Positions 9,141 through 19,083 of a stretch of DNA of 64,000 bases are shown in pieces. Each line of letters opens with the position of its first letter. Position 1 is the first letter of the stretch. The notes under the pieces are model-generated. The model did not search any database. It saw only the letters and a list, made by a program, of their open reading frames with translations, and was not told the origin of the DNA. Source of the DNA: an uncultured Pseudomonadota bacterium (lineage in GTDB: Bacteria; Pseudomonadota; Gammaproteobacteria; Methylococcales; Methylomonadaceae); contig CAIYSZ010000007.1 in assembly GCA_903928965.1 (NCBI GenBank), positions 47,374 through 111,373 on the forward strand, in the 5' to 3' direction. Both the position numbers and the translations under genes were made by a program.

Positions 9141-9467
9141 ATGACGATTACGATTACTGAAAACGCGGCCCGGCAAATTCAAAAACAACTGGCTAGCCGC
9201 GGCAAGGGCTTAGGATTGCGCTTGGGCGTGAAGGCTTCCGGTTGCGCCGGCTATGCCTATGTGCTGGATTATGCCGAAGAGCGGGCCGCGGACGAGCAGG
9301 CGTTTGAACAATATGGGGTGACGCTGTTGGTTAAAGCCGAGGATTTGGATAAATTGGCCGGGATTGAGTTGGATTACGCCAAGGAGGGTTTTAACGAGGC
9401 GTTTAAATTCAATAACCCAAACGTGACCGGCGCTTGCGGCTGCGGTAAAAGTTTTGCGGTAAGCTAA
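9141..9467 (+). CDS. iscA: IscA/HesB-type iron-sulfur carrier
   Basis: 108 residues, the standard IscA length. The three conserved cysteines are Cys35 (SGCAGYAY) and Cys99/Cys101 (GACGCGKSF). A-type carriers hold Fe-S clusters or iron and pass them to apo-proteins. GCGAGGAATGAT gives a clear ribosome site. It is third in the iscR operon and converges on the phosphopantetheinyl transferase gene with a 4-bp overlap of the 3' ends. Confidence 0.95.
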   Translation: MTITITENAARQIQKQLASRGKGLGLRLGVKASGCAGYAYVLDYAEERAADEQAFEQYGVTLLVKAEDLDKLAGIELDYAKEGFNEAFKFNNPNVTGACGCGKSFAVS

Positions 9468-10147
9468 TAACCGTCTTGCCGGTCGCGGATGGCGATTTGC
9501 AAGGCTCCGGCCGGCGCGGCCAGCGCGCCGGCGTAGCCGTGGCCGGCGGGGAATTCCATGACTTGCCAATCCTTTGCCAAGCCGTATGCCGCCGGGATGC
9601 GGTGCAGCGCCGTTTTTGGGTGCAGGCTGAATTCGCATTCCTTGAGACCTAGCGCCAGGCCGCGGCCCACGGCTTTCATGAAAGCTTCCTTTTGCGTCCA
9701 TAAGCTATAGAATAGACTGAGTTGCTGTGCCGGCGGCGTTTGGCTCCAGCCTTCAAATTCGGCGGCGGAGAGGCAACGTTGCGCGAGTTTATGCAATCCT
9801 GAGCGGGGCGCGAGGGCTTCTATGTCCACGCCTATGCGGTCAAGCTTGGAGACGGCGAGCGCCATGCGATCTTGGCTATGGCTTAGGTTGAAATATAGCG
9901 TTTGGCCGATTAAGTAAGGTTTGCCGTTGGGGTGGGCGGCAAATTCCAGATCGGCGGGCCGGATTGGCAGATAGTAGCCTAATATCAAGCGCAATTGGCC
10001 GCGGGCGGCGATGAAATAGTCGCGCGCCGGTTGGCGGGTTTGCCGGCCGGCGCGTTCGAGTTCGCCGGGGTTTAGGGTTTTCAGGCAGCGGTTTTGATCG
10101 GCGGGAGTCAGCGCCAAACTACAGCGCCATAGGTCTATTTCAGGCAT
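9464..10147 (-). CDS. Sfp-type 4'-phosphopantetheinyl transferase
   Basis: 227 residues from ATG 10147. An upstream start at 10216 would only add a poorly conserved tail. The enzyme moves the phosphopantetheine arm from CoA to a carrier-protein serine. Family motifs are YFNLSHSQD, RIGVDIEAL (acidic Mg ligands), and the C-terminal WTQKEAFMKAVGRGL. Long Sfp types often serve polyketide, nonribosomal peptide or fatty-acid carriers. No such carrier gene is in the window. Confidence 0.9.
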   Translation of the reverse strand: MPEIDLWRCSLALTPADQNRCLKTLNPGELERAGRQTRQPARDYFIAARGQLRLILGYYLPIRPADLEFAAHPNGKPYLIGQTLYFNLSHSQDRMALAVSKLDRIGVDIEALAPRSGLHKLAQRCLSAAEFEGWSQTPPAQQLSLFYSLWTQKEAFMKAVGRGLALGLKECEFSLHPKTALHRIPAAYGLAKDWQVMEFPAGHGYAGALAAPAGALQIAIRDRQDGY

Positions 10148-10276
10148 GTGGTGGCTTAAAATTGCTAAGACTGCGGTTTTGCTTGACGGATGGACATAAA
10201 CGAAGTAGTTTATCAAACCTTTTTCCCGGCGGCAGGGAAGATTATAATTTTAGGTGGCTTTTTCGAGGGTAGTATC

Positions 10277-12013
10277 TTGGAACTCAGTGGCGGACATATC
10301 TTGGTCCAATGTTTAAAAGATGAAGGGGTCGAATATGTATTCGGCTATCCCGGCGGCGCGGTGCTGCACATTTATGATGCGATTTTTCATCAGGAGGATG
10401 TGAAACATATTCTGGTGCGCCACGAACAAGGCGCGGCGCACGCCGCGGACGCTTACGCGCGCGCGACGGGCAAGCCGGGCGTGGTGCTGGTGACGTCCGG
10501 TCCGGGGGCGACCAATGCGGTGACCGGCATCGCCACGGCCTATATGGATTCGATTCCGTTGGTGATTCTGTCCGGCCAGGTGCCGTCGCCGGTGATCGGC
10601 AGCGATGCGTTTCAGGAAGTGGACACCGTCGGCATTACCCGTCCATGCGTTAAACATAATTTTTTGGTCAAGGACGTCAATTTGCTGGCGGAAACCATCA
10701 AAAAGGCGTTTTACGTGGCGACTACCGGTCGCCCCGGCCCGGTGCTGGTGGATATTCCGAAGGATATTACCGATCCGAACATCAAAGTGCCCTACCATTA
10801 TCCCGAAAAAATCAGCATGCGCTCTTATAATCCGGTGGTGTCCGGGCATAAGGGGCAGATTAAGAAAGCGGTGGAGTTGCTGCTGTCGGCCAAGCGTCCG
10901 ATCATATACTCCGGCGGCGGAGTGGTATTGGGCGAGGCGCATCGGGAGTTGATCGAGTTAACGCGTTTGTTGGGCTTTCCGATCACGCAAACCTTGATGG
11001 GCTTGGGCGCTTATCCGGCCCCCGACCCATTGTTTTTGGGCATGCTGGGCATGCACGGCACTTACGAAGCCAATATGGCGATGCATGAGAGCGATGTGAT
11101 TCTGGCGGTGGGCGCTCGCTTCGACGACCGGGTGACCGGCAAGTTGACGGAGTTTTGCCCGTACGCCAAGATTATTCATATCGATATCGATCCGGCTTCG
11201 ATCTCTAAAACGGTGAAGGTGGATATTCCCATTGTCGGCGACGTGAAGCCGGTGTTGGAGCAGATGCTGGAGTTGATCAAGGCGGGCAATCTTAAGCCCG
11301 ACAGTGAGGAGCTTAAGGCGTGGTGGGATGTGATTGAGAGTTGGCGGCAGGTCGATTGCCTGGCCTATGACCGCGACAGCGGGTTGATCAAGCCGCAGTA
11401 TGTGGTGGAGCAGTTGTATCAGGTTACCGGCGGCAATGCGTATGTCACTTCAGACGTGGGCCAGCATCAGATGTACGCGGCGCAGTTTTATCATTTCAAT
11501 AAGCCGCGGCGCTGGATCAATTCCGGCGGTCTGGGCACCATGGGTTTCGGCTTGCCGGCGGCGATAGGCGTGAAATTGGCGTTTCCGGATGCGGATGTGG
11601 CGTGTATTACCGGTGAAGCCAGTATTCAGATGTGTATCCAGGAGTTGTCCACCGCGTTGCAATATAATACGCCGGTGAAAATCGTCAATTTGAATAACCG
11701 TTATATGGGTATGGTGCGGCAATGGCAGGAGTTTTCCTATCAATGCCGGTATTCGCAATCGTATATGGATACGATTCCGGATTTTGTGAAATTGGCGGAG
11801 GCTTACGGTCATGTCGGCATTCGGGTGGAGCAGCCGGAGGATGTGCGCGGGGCGCTGGAAGAGGCGTTCAGCTTGAAGGATCGCACGGTGTTTTTGGATT
11901 TCGTCACCGACCGCACCGAGAATGTGTATCCGATGATCGAGGCGGGCAAGGCGCATCATGACATGAAGTTGCGGGTCGCGCCGAGCGCGCCGTTGGATAG
12001 GGAGTTGTCATAA
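10277..12013 (+). CDS. ilvB: Acetolactate synthase large subunit
   Basis: 578 residues from TTG 10277, chosen because GAGGG ends 7 bp upstream and homologues begin (M)ELSGG. A reading from 10190 would add a non-conserved tail. The enzyme condenses two pyruvates (or pyruvate and 2-ketobutyrate) with ThDP, FAD and Mg, the first common step to branched-chain amino acids. Motifs are [30 protein letters not shown] (catalytic Glu), [14 protein letters not shown], and the ThDP site TGEASIQM...LNNRYMGMV, where the usual GDG is GEA. The stop overlaps the ilvH start as TAATG. Confidence 0.97.
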   Translation: MELSGGHILVQCLKDEGVEYVFGYPGGAVLHIYDAIFHQEDVKHILVRHEQGAAHAADAYARATGKPGVVLVTSGPGATNAVTGIATAYMDSIPLVILSGQVPSPVIGSDAFQEVDTVGITRPCVKHNFLVKDVNLLAETIKKAFYVATTGRPGPVLVDIPKDITDPNIKVPYHYPEKISMRSYNPVVSGHKGQIKKAVELLLSAKRPIIYSGGGVVLGEAHRELIELTRLLGFPITQTLMGLGAYPAPDPLFLGMLGMHGTYEANMAMHESDVILAVGARFDDRVTGKLTEFCPYAKIIHIDIDPASISKTVKVDIPIVGDVKPVLEQMLELIKAGNLKPDSEELKAWWDVIESWRQVDCLAYDRDSGLIKPQYVVEQLYQVTGGNAYVTSDVGQHQMYAAQFYHFNKPRRWINSGGLGTMGFGLPAAIGVKLAFPDADVACITGEASIQMCIQELSTALQYNTPVKIVNLNNRYMGMVRQWQEFSYQCRYSQSYMDTIPDFVKLAEAYGHVGIRVEQPEDVRGALEEAFSLKDRTVFLDFVTDRTENVYPMIEAGKAHHDMKLRVAPSAPLDRELS

Positions 12014-12504
12014 TGAGACATATCATTTCTATTTTAATCGAAAACGAGTCCGGCGCTTTGTCGCGGGTGGCCGGTTTGTTTTCCGCGCGCGGTTATAATA
12101 TCGAGTCGTTGACGGTAGCGCCGACCGAGGACCCAAGTCTGTCGCGCATGACGCTGGTGACGCGCGGCAACGATGAAATCATTGAGCAAATCACCAAGCA
12201 ATTGAATAAGTTGATTGATGTGGTGAAGTTGATCGATTTGGCCGAATCGGAACATATCGAGCGTGAGTTGATGTTGGTGAAAATCAAAACCACGCTGGAG
12301 AGCCGGGAAGAGGTGCGCAGCATGGTGGATATTTTTCGCGGCAAGATTATCGACGTGACGCCGAGCAGTTATGTGGTGGAAATGACCGGGCATTCCAGTA
12401 AATTGGATGCGTTTATTCACGGTTGCGCCGCCGATAGCATTATTGAGGTGGTGCGTTCGGGGCCGACCGGCATTTCGCGCGGCGAAAAGGGTCTGCATTT
12501 ATAA
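12013..12504 (+). CDS. ilvH: Acetolactate synthase small (regulatory) subunit
   Basis: 163 residues, the normal length. The N-terminal ACT domain is seen in ISILIENESGALSRVAGLFS and GYNIESLTVAPTEDPSLSRM, the valine feedback-binding region in the family. The C-terminal domain has REEVRSMVDIFRGKIIDV. It starts on the last base of ilvB, so the subunits are translationally coupled. ilvC follows 56 bp later. Confidence 0.97.
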   Translation: MRHIISILIENESGALSRVAGLFSARGYNIESLTVAPTEDPSLSRMTLVTRGNDEIIEQITKQLNKLIDVVKLIDLAESEHIERELMLVKIKTTLESREEVRSMVDIFRGKIIDVTPSSYVVEMTGHSSKLDAFIHGCAADSIIEVVRSGPTGISRGEKGLHL

Positions 12505-12542
12505 TTTAAGTTAAAAAGTTTGCTAAAAATATAATTCTTTAA

Positions 12543-13577
<1,035 letters not shown>

Positions 13578-13663
13578 TCTGGTTTTAGGCGTGATGTGGT
13601 AAATTCGCGGATAGTTTCAAGCTGTCTCGCGGAATAAGGATTAGGCTGTCGGTAACATGCCCC

Positions 13664-13777
13664 GGCCCCGGCGGCCGGGAACGACCGCCGGGAGACGCCG
13701 TGAACCCATCCGTGGGGGCTTGGAGCCCGCATCCCTGCTGGCGACACCCCCGCCAACCGTTCCCGGTCGCCAAGGCC
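13664..13777. repeat. Palindromic repeat family, copy A
   Basis: A GC-rich imperfect inverted repeat. The arms contain GGCCGGGAACG and CGTTCCCGGTCGCC. The central loop contains GACGCCGTGAACCCATCCG and GGGGGCTTGGAG. The loop is shared with copies B-F. It sits between ilvC and the AT-rich ATPase/DUF3226 pair. The rest of the gap from 13578 to 13872 is AT-rich without a visible gene. Confidence 0.85.
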
Positions 13778-13872
13778 TTGGGTGGTTAACTTTGAATATT
13801 GAATTATAATTATATTTTATATGAATTTATACTCCCATAATTGCAAAGTTAAAACCAGGTGTAAGGATTTTA

Positions 13873-14943
13873 ATGATAAATTCTATCAATATCGCTAACT
13901 TTAAGGGCTTGTCCAAGCTAAGGATTGAAGACGTTTCCTATGTGAATTTGATTGGCGGCATGAATAATGTGGGTAAAACTTCATTATTAGAGGCTTTATT
14001 TTTGTTTTATAATAGATATAATGTAAATTGCATTATCAGTCTTTATGCGTTTAGAGCCATCACAGCCTTGGCTAATAATGTGGATAGCCTATGGAGTCCG
14101 ATTTTTAGTAATTTTGATCTCAACAACCTAATAGAAATTTCCTTAGCTGAAAACGGAAAAAGTAATACTTTGTTTCTTAGGATAAACAAAAACTACAAAA
14201 TTCCGGTACAACAAAAAATTTCTCCTAATATAATAACAACAAGCAGGGGAAGTCGCGCGGTGTATTCGCTAGACTTTACCTATAAGTCGTTTGGTGAAAA
14301 GGAAAAGATTTGGCATCATGTTATAGATCGAAATAATATTGCAAGTTATACTGAAGGTAATATTGAATTTGAGCAGGCAAGAAATGCTTATTTTATGCTT
14401 TCCTCGGTAAAAACTAACTTTCAAGAAGATGCAATCAAGTTTGGCAAATTGGATGTGTTAGGGAAAATCGGCCGATTGACTGGTTTTATACGAGACTCCA
14501 TAGAACCTAGGCTTATAGGTTTGTCCACCATAACCTTGGAGAGTCAATCCTATATCCATGCGCAACTGGAAGGCATTGATCGGAAAATACCCATAGCTCA
14601 GATGGGTGATGGCATGTCTCGCTTGATTTCAATATTGTTGAACATTTCATCTAATGAAAATGGAGTTTTATTGATTGATGAAATCGAAACCGGGATTCAC
14701 TATACAGTGTTTCCTAAGATGTGGAACGGGATAGTTAAGGCCGCGAAGGAATATAATTGCCAAATTTTCGCCACCACCCATAGTTATGAGTGTCTGGAAT
14801 ACGCCGTTAAAGGCGTGGAAAAAGAAGATCAAGATTCGTTTCGCTATATTAGGCTTGACCGAAAGAACGACAAGATAGTTAGTCATACTTTTAATTTTGA
14901 AGAGCTAGAGCTGTCTATTCAGAAGAAGTGGGAAGTTAGATAA
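13873..14943 (+). CDS. OLD/ABC-type AAA ATPase, possible defence component
   Basis: 356 residues. SMC/OLD-like ATPase layout: Walker A GMNNVGKTS (29-37) right after the start IANFKGL; a signature-like QMGDGMSRLISILLNI; Walker B LLIDEIETGIHY near 265; and a switch histidine in FATTHSYECLE near 301. It has no fused TOPRIM domain of its own. The next gene starts on its last base (TAATG) and encodes a TOPRIM-like DUF3226 protein, so the two look like a split OLD-type nuclease or a PARIS-like pair. Codon use is clearly more AT-rich than in ilv or hpn genes, a sign of transfer. The function is inferred. Confidence 0.8.
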   Translation: MINSINIANFKGLSKLRIEDVSYVNLIGGMNNVGKTSLLEALFLFYNRYNVNCIISLYAFRAITALANNVDSLWSPIFSNFDLNNLIEISLAENGKSNTLFLRINKNYKIPVQQKISPNIITTSRGSRAVYSLDFTYKSFGEKEKIWHHVIDRNNIASYTEGNIEFEQARNAYFMLSSVKTNFQEDAIKFGKLDVLGKIGRLTGFIRDSIEPRLIGLSTITLESQSYIHAQLEGIDRKIPIAQMGDGMSRLISILLNISSNENGVLLIDEIETGIHYTVFPKMWNGIVKAAKEYNCQIFATTHSYECLEYAVKGVEKEDQDSFRYIRLDRKNDKIVSHTFNFEELELSIQKKWEVR

Positions 14944-15593
14944 TGGCTAATGAATCCATTACTAAGGATAAGCTCATTGTTTGTGAAGGCAAGGATGAAA
15001 TAAATTTTTTGACGGCCTTTTTGAAAAATATAGGCAGTCTTGATGGGTATCAGGTTTGGGATATATCTGGTGTTGATAGTTTAAAAAATAAGCTGAAGGT
15101 TATCAAATCCTTGCCAAATTATGATAAGTTAAATACTTTGCTTCTGATTTTGGATTCGGATGATAATTTTGATTCTAGACTGCAAAGCGTCAAGGATATC
15201 TTAAAAAGTCTCGACTTACCGTACCCTGATTCGGCAGGCTCTTACAAGACTGGCGAAAATATTAAAGTAGGCGTTTTTTTGATGCCGGGAAACTTAGAAA
15301 ACGGCATGCTTGAGGATTTATGCTTGAAAACGGTCACGGAGCATCCTGCTATGTCGTGCCTTGAAGCTTACATGGCCTGTCTGGAAACAAATTTGGCAAA
15401 AAAAAATTTGGATGAGCCCAAGGATCCAAAAAAATATTATTTTCCGAAAAATGTAAGCAAGGCCAAGGCGCTGGCTTTTTTGGCGGCTTTGCATGAGCCC
15501 TTCAATAGTGTTGGCATTGCGGCATTGAATGGCTATTGGGATTTTGATCATGCATCATTGGATGACTTAAAACGTTTTTTACAGAATTCGTAA
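14943..15593 (+). CDS. DUF3226 TOPRIM-like protein, partner of the ATPase
   Basis: 216 residues. TOPRIM-type features are the acidic glutamate in CEGKDEINFL (residue 15) and the DSDD cluster (71-74). DUF3226 hallmarks are VGVFLMPGN, ENGMLEDLCL and a C-terminal KAKALAFLAALHEP with a DFDHASL ending. TOPRIM domains cut or nick nucleic acid, or bind metal-nucleotide groups. Catalysis here is not shown. TAATG overlap with the ATPase argues for a fixed ratio of the two products. It is AT-rich like its partner. No further gene belongs to the pair. The next gene is convergent. Confidence 0.8.
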   Translation: MANESITKDKLIVCEGKDEINFLTAFLKNIGSLDGYQVWDISGVDSLKNKLKVIKSLPNYDKLNTLLLILDSDDNFDSRLQSVKDILKSLDLPYPDSAGSYKTGENIKVGVFLMPGNLENGMLEDLCLKTVTEHPAMSCLEAYMACLETNLAKKNLDEPKDPKKYYFPKNVSKAKALAFLAALHEPFNSVGIAALNGYWDFDHASLDDLKRFLQNS

Positions 15594-15677
15594 TTTAATT
15601 AGTTGGTTTTGTGGGTCTCGCCGCGACCGCGGTTTTAATAAGCCGCTTTTTTCACGCTTTCATTTTGTTAAATTCTC

Positions 15678-15784
15678 GGCTACTCCTCTAAGCCGGGAAG
15701 ACTTTAGCAAGCAACTAGGCAACCTATAACCTAGGCTGTGAATCCATGATAAAAGATTAACTGTCCCGGCTTAGACGGGTAGCC
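15678..15784. repeat. Long inverted repeat between convergent genes
   Basis: 21-bp arms at 15678-15698 and 15764-15784 (GGCTAC...TCTAAGCCGGGA and its near-complement, with about three mismatches in the middle) enclose a 65-nt loop holding two CTAGG-type repeats. It could be a bidirectional terminator, a structured RNA or a small MITE. It fills most of the 217-bp gap between the DUF3226 gene and rep. Confidence 0.65.
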
Positions 15785-15810
15785 AAATTTTCTTGCGTGT
15801 CGGTTTGTAA

Positions 15811-17829
15811 TCATGCCAACAAATTCTTCAAGCTAGCCAGGCTTTCCTTGCCGCGTTGTTTGGTTTCCTCGGGGCTTAGTTGATTGCGTTGCGGCCATTC
15901 CAGTTCTTCTTCCGGTAGTTCGTTTAAAAAGCGGCTGGGTTCGCATTCGGTTAGTTCGCCGTAGCGTTGGCGGTGGGTGCAGTAGCTGAAGGTGAGGCTT
16001 TGCCGGGCGCGGGTGACGCCGACATAGGCTAGGCGGCGTTCTTCTTCTATATTGCCGCTGTCTATGCTGTTTTGGTGCGGCAGCAGGTTTTCTTCCATGC
16101 CGATCATGAACACGTGCGGGAACTCCAGGCCTTTGGCGGCGTGCAGGGTCATCAGGCTGACTTGGTCGCCTGCTTCTTGTTCTTCCTGCCGCTCCAGTAT
16201 GTCCAATAGCATGACCTTGGCCACGACTTCAGCTAGGCCGAGCGGGGCGGTTTCTTTTTCCGCCATCCGTTGCAGCCAGTCGGTTAGTTCGCGCACGTTT
16301 TTCAGGCGACGTTCGGCGGCGGCGGCGGTTTTGCTGTTTTCATAGAGCCAATCGGTGTAGTTAATGTCTTCCAACAGGTGTTCGATGGCTTGAAAAGCCG
16401 CCGGTCCTTGCATTTTGGCGGCGGTGCGCCGCAACCAGTCGGCGAATTGGTTTAGGCGTTCCCAGGCTTTGTCCGGCAAGCGCGGGCGCAGGGCGAATTC
16501 GGCGCTGGCTTGCAGCAGGCCGATGCCGCGTTCGGCGGCGTAGGCGCTTAGTTTTTCCAGGGTTCCGGGGCCGATTTCGCGGCGCGGGGTGTTGATGACG
16601 CGCAGGTAGGCGGCGTCGTCGCCGGGGTTGACGATGAGGCGCAGGTAGGCCAGTACGTCTTTGATTTCGGCGTGGGAGAAAAATGAAGCGCCGCCGCTGA
16701 TGAAGTAGGGGACGTTGTTGGCGCGCAGTTCTTGTTCAAACAGGCGCGATTGGTGGTTGCCGCGGTAGAGTATGGCGTAATCGCCGTAACGGCCGCCGGT
16801 TTTGAAGCGGTGGTGTATGATTTCGGCGATGATTTGCTTGGCTTCGGCTTGTTCGTTGCGATGAGCCAGCACTCGCAAGCGCTCGCCTTGCCCTAGGGCG
16901 CTCCACAATTTTTTTTCATATACGTGCGGGTTGTTGGCGATCAAATGGTTGGCGGCGTTCAGGATGCGGCCGGCGGAGCGGTAGTTTTGCTCTAGTTTGA
17001 TGACTTGCAGGCGCGGGTAGTCTTGTTGCAACTGGGTTAGGTTTTCCGGCCGCGCGCCGCGCCAGGCGTAGATGGATTGGTCGTCGTCGCCGACGACGGT
17101 GAATTTGCCCAGGTTTCCGGTCAGTTGCTTGAGCAGTTGGTATTGGGTGTTGTTGGTGTCTTGGTATTCGTCTACTAATAGATAGCGGATTTTGTTGCGC
17201 CATTTTTCGCGGATGTCGCCGTGTTGCTCGAATAGCAGTACCGGCAGCAGGATTAGGTCGTCAAAGTCGACGGCGTTGTAGGCTTTTAGGCTGCGGTTCA
17301 GTTCGCGGTAAAGATGCGCGGCGGCGGCGGCTTCTGGGTCTTGGGCTTGCGCCAGCGCTTGTTCGGGATGCACGAAGGCGTTTTTCCAAGCGCCGATGCG
17401 CTGGGCGCAGTCCTCGGCGGCGGCGGGGTCGCCGAGGTTTGGCGCGTGCGACAGCAGTTGCCGTAGCAGGCTGAGTTTGTCTTGTTCGTCGAATAAGGTT
17501 AGATTGGCGCTGTAGCCGAGGGCTTTGTGCTCGCGGCGCACGATGTCCAGCCCGAGGGAGTGGAAGGTGGAGACGGTGAGACCGCGGCTTTGTTTGTCGT
17601 CCAGCAGGCGGGCGACGCGGGTTTTCATTTCCCGCGCCGCTTTGTTGGTGAAGGTGACGGCGGCGATGTGCCGCGCGGGCAGCCCTTGCCGCGCCAAATA
17701 GGCGATTTTTTCGGTGATCACTCGGGTTTTGCCGCTGCCGGCGCCGGCCAGCACCAGCAGCGGCGCGTCGATGTTTTTGACGGCGGCGAGTTGCCGGGGG
17801 TTTAATTTTTGCGTGTCGCGGTGCATCAT
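15811..17829 (-). CDS. rep: ATP-dependent DNA helicase Rep (superfamily 1A)
   Basis: 672 residues, matching Rep of E. coli (about 673). Motif I is AGAGSGKTR near 30, motif II LVDEYQDTN near 223, then DDDQSIYAWRGA (III), QNYRSAGRIL (IV), TLHAAKGLEF (V), and YVGVTRARQ (VI). Rep is a 3'-5' helicase that clears proteins ahead of replication forks. AGG precedes the tandem ATGATG. The start region overlaps no other likely gene start, since the divergent gene uses GTG 17924. Its convergent orientation and housekeeping length argue against its being part of the neighbouring ATPase/TOPRIM pair. Confidence 0.95.
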   Translation of the reverse strand: MMHRDTQKLNPRQLAAVKNIDAPLLVLAGAGSGKTRVITEKIAYLARQGLPARHIAAVTFTNKAAREMKTRVARLLDDKQSRGLTVSTFHSLGLDIVRREHKALGYSANLTLFDEQDKLSLLRQLLSHAPNLGDPAAAEDCAQRIGAWKNAFVHPEQALAQAQDPEAAAAAHLYRELNRSLKAYNAVDFDDLILLPVLLFEQHGDIREKWRNKIRYLLVDEYQDTNNTQYQLLKQLTGNLGKFTVVGDDDQSIYAWRGARPENLTQLQQDYPRLQVIKLEQNYRSAGRILNAANHLIANNPHVYEKKLWSALGQGERLRVLAHRNEQAEAKQIIAEIIHHRFKTGGRYGDYAILYRGNHQSRLFEQELRANNVPYFISGGASFFSHAEIKDVLAYLRLIVNPGDDAAYLRVINTPRREIGPGTLEKLSAYAAERGIGLLQASAEFALRPRLPDKAWERLNQFADWLRRTAAKMQGPAAFQAIEHLLEDINYTDWLYENSKTAAAAERRLKNVRELTDWLQRMAEKETAPLGLAEVVAKVMLLDILERQEEQEAGDQVSLMTLHAAKGLEFPHVFMIGMEENLLPHQNSIDSGNIEEERRLAYVGVTRARQSLTFSYCTHRQRYGELTECEPSRFLNELPEEELEWPQRNQLSPEETKQRGKESLASLKNLLA

Positions 17830-17923
17830 GTGCCTAAGGTTGAAGCGGTATCAAGGAAATTTAAGCGCCAAGAGAACCCTTTCTTCGCGTATTATTCAGT
17901 TTTTAACATCTCCGAGGTTACGC

Positions 17924-18997
17924 GTGTTCTATTTATTACGTTTTAGTTTATTACGGTTCAGATGTTTACGGTTTTGTTTTTTGGTTTTATGCTGTCTGGT
18001 GAGCGCTCCGGGCCGGGCCGAGATTTCCAGTATATTTAGGCCTTCTCCTGCGTTGATGCCGGAGCAGGTGGCGGTGATCGTCAACGACGCCGACGATTTG
18101 AGCGTGCGGATAGGGGAATATTATCAAGCCCAGAGGGGGATTCCTAAGGCTCAGGTGATTCATATTCGCTTTGCTCCCGGTCAGGATATTTTAGCAAAAG
18201 CCGAATTCCAGCGCTTGAAAGCGCAGGTGGACCAACAAACGCCGGCGCACGTGCAGGCCTTTGTGTTGACTTGGCTGAAGCCGTTCCGGGTGGAGTGTAT
18301 GTCTATCACTACGGCGTTCGCCGCCGGGTTTGACCCGGCTTTTTGCTCGACCGGTTGCACGGAGACGCGGCGCAGCCCTTATTTTGCCTCTGAGAGTAGC
18401 CGGCCGTTTACCGATTTGGGCTGGCGGCTGACCATGGCTTTGGCGGGCAAGGATTTCGCGGAGGCGAAACAGATTATTGACCGGGGGGTGGCGTCGGATT
18501 ACAGCCATCCGATTGGTTCGGCGTATTTGCTAAAAACTTCCGATGGGGCGCGTAATAGCCGGGCGGCGGCGTTTCCGATGGTGGCGGAGCGGCTGGGGCA
18601 TGTGTGGCCGGTGAACTATTTGGAGCAGGATTTTATTGCCGGGCGGACCGATGTGATGTTTTATTTCACCGGTCTGATTCATGTGCCGCATATTTATGAG
18701 AACCGGTATTTGCCGGGGGCCATTGCGGATCATTTGACTTCCAGCGGCGGGGTGATGGCGAGCAGCGATCAGATGAATTTAATGGAGTGGTTGCGGGCCG
18801 GAGCCACCGCCAGCTATGGCGCGGTGGTTGAGCCTTGTAATTTTCCGGCCAAGTTTCCCGCGCCGGGTGTAGTGATGTATTTTTATTTGCGCGGCAGCAG
18901 TTTAATTGAGGCGTATTGGCGTAGCGTGCAGGAGCCGGGGCAGGGTATTTTTGTCGGGGAGCCGTTGGCCAAGCCGTTTGCTTATGCGCCGCATTAG
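17924..18997 (+). CDS. TIGR03790-family secreted protein
   Basis: 357 residues from GTG 17924, which has GAGG 6 bp upstream and puts a signal peptide first (FYLLRF repeats, then CFLVLCCLVSAPGRA before EIS). The body starts PEQVAVIVNDADDLSVRIGEYYQAQRGIPKAQVIHI, as in the TIGR03790 family as I remember it (uncharacterised, with some similarity to caspase/gingipain-like folds). Later segments include YFTGLIHVPHIYENRYLPGA and TSSGGVMASSDQMNLMEWL. The activity is unknown and the protein is probably periplasmic or outer-membrane-associated. It lies head-to-head with rep. Confidence 0.75.
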   Translation: MFYLLRFSLLRFRCLRFCFLVLCCLVSAPGRAEISSIFRPSPALMPEQVAVIVNDADDLSVRIGEYYQAQRGIPKAQVIHIRFAPGQDILAKAEFQRLKAQVDQQTPAHVQAFVLTWLKPFRVECMSITTAFAAGFDPAFCSTGCTETRRSPYFASESSRPFTDLGWRLTMALAGKDFAEAKQIIDRGVASDYSHPIGSAYLLKTSDGARNSRAAAFPMVAERLGHVWPVNYLEQDFIAGRTDVMFYFTGLIHVPHIYENRYLPGAIADHLTSSGGVMASSDQMNLMEWLRAGATASYGAVVEPCNFPAKFPAPGVVMYFYLRGSSLIEAYWRSVQEPGQGIFVGEPLAKPFAYAPH

Positions 18998-19083
18998 GCT
19001 GCGTGCATTTATCGCCTATATTTTTATTTATTAAAAAAAAAAGTTATTACGTTTATAAATCTCAAGGGGGGGTTAAAGGCTGT

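Noticed and set aside
15678..15784. c-di-GMP or cobalamin riboswitch
   Set aside because: The paired arms look riboswitch-like, but the conserved core bases of GEMM or cobalamin aptamers are not present on either strand, and no suitable gene lies downstream.
13873..17829. ATPase, TOPRIM protein and UvrD-like helicase in a row, resembling a split Gabija system
   Set aside because: The helicase is convergent, separated by a long hairpin, not AT-rich, and has the length and motifs of housekeeping Rep. Gabija's GajA also has ATPase and TOPRIM fused.
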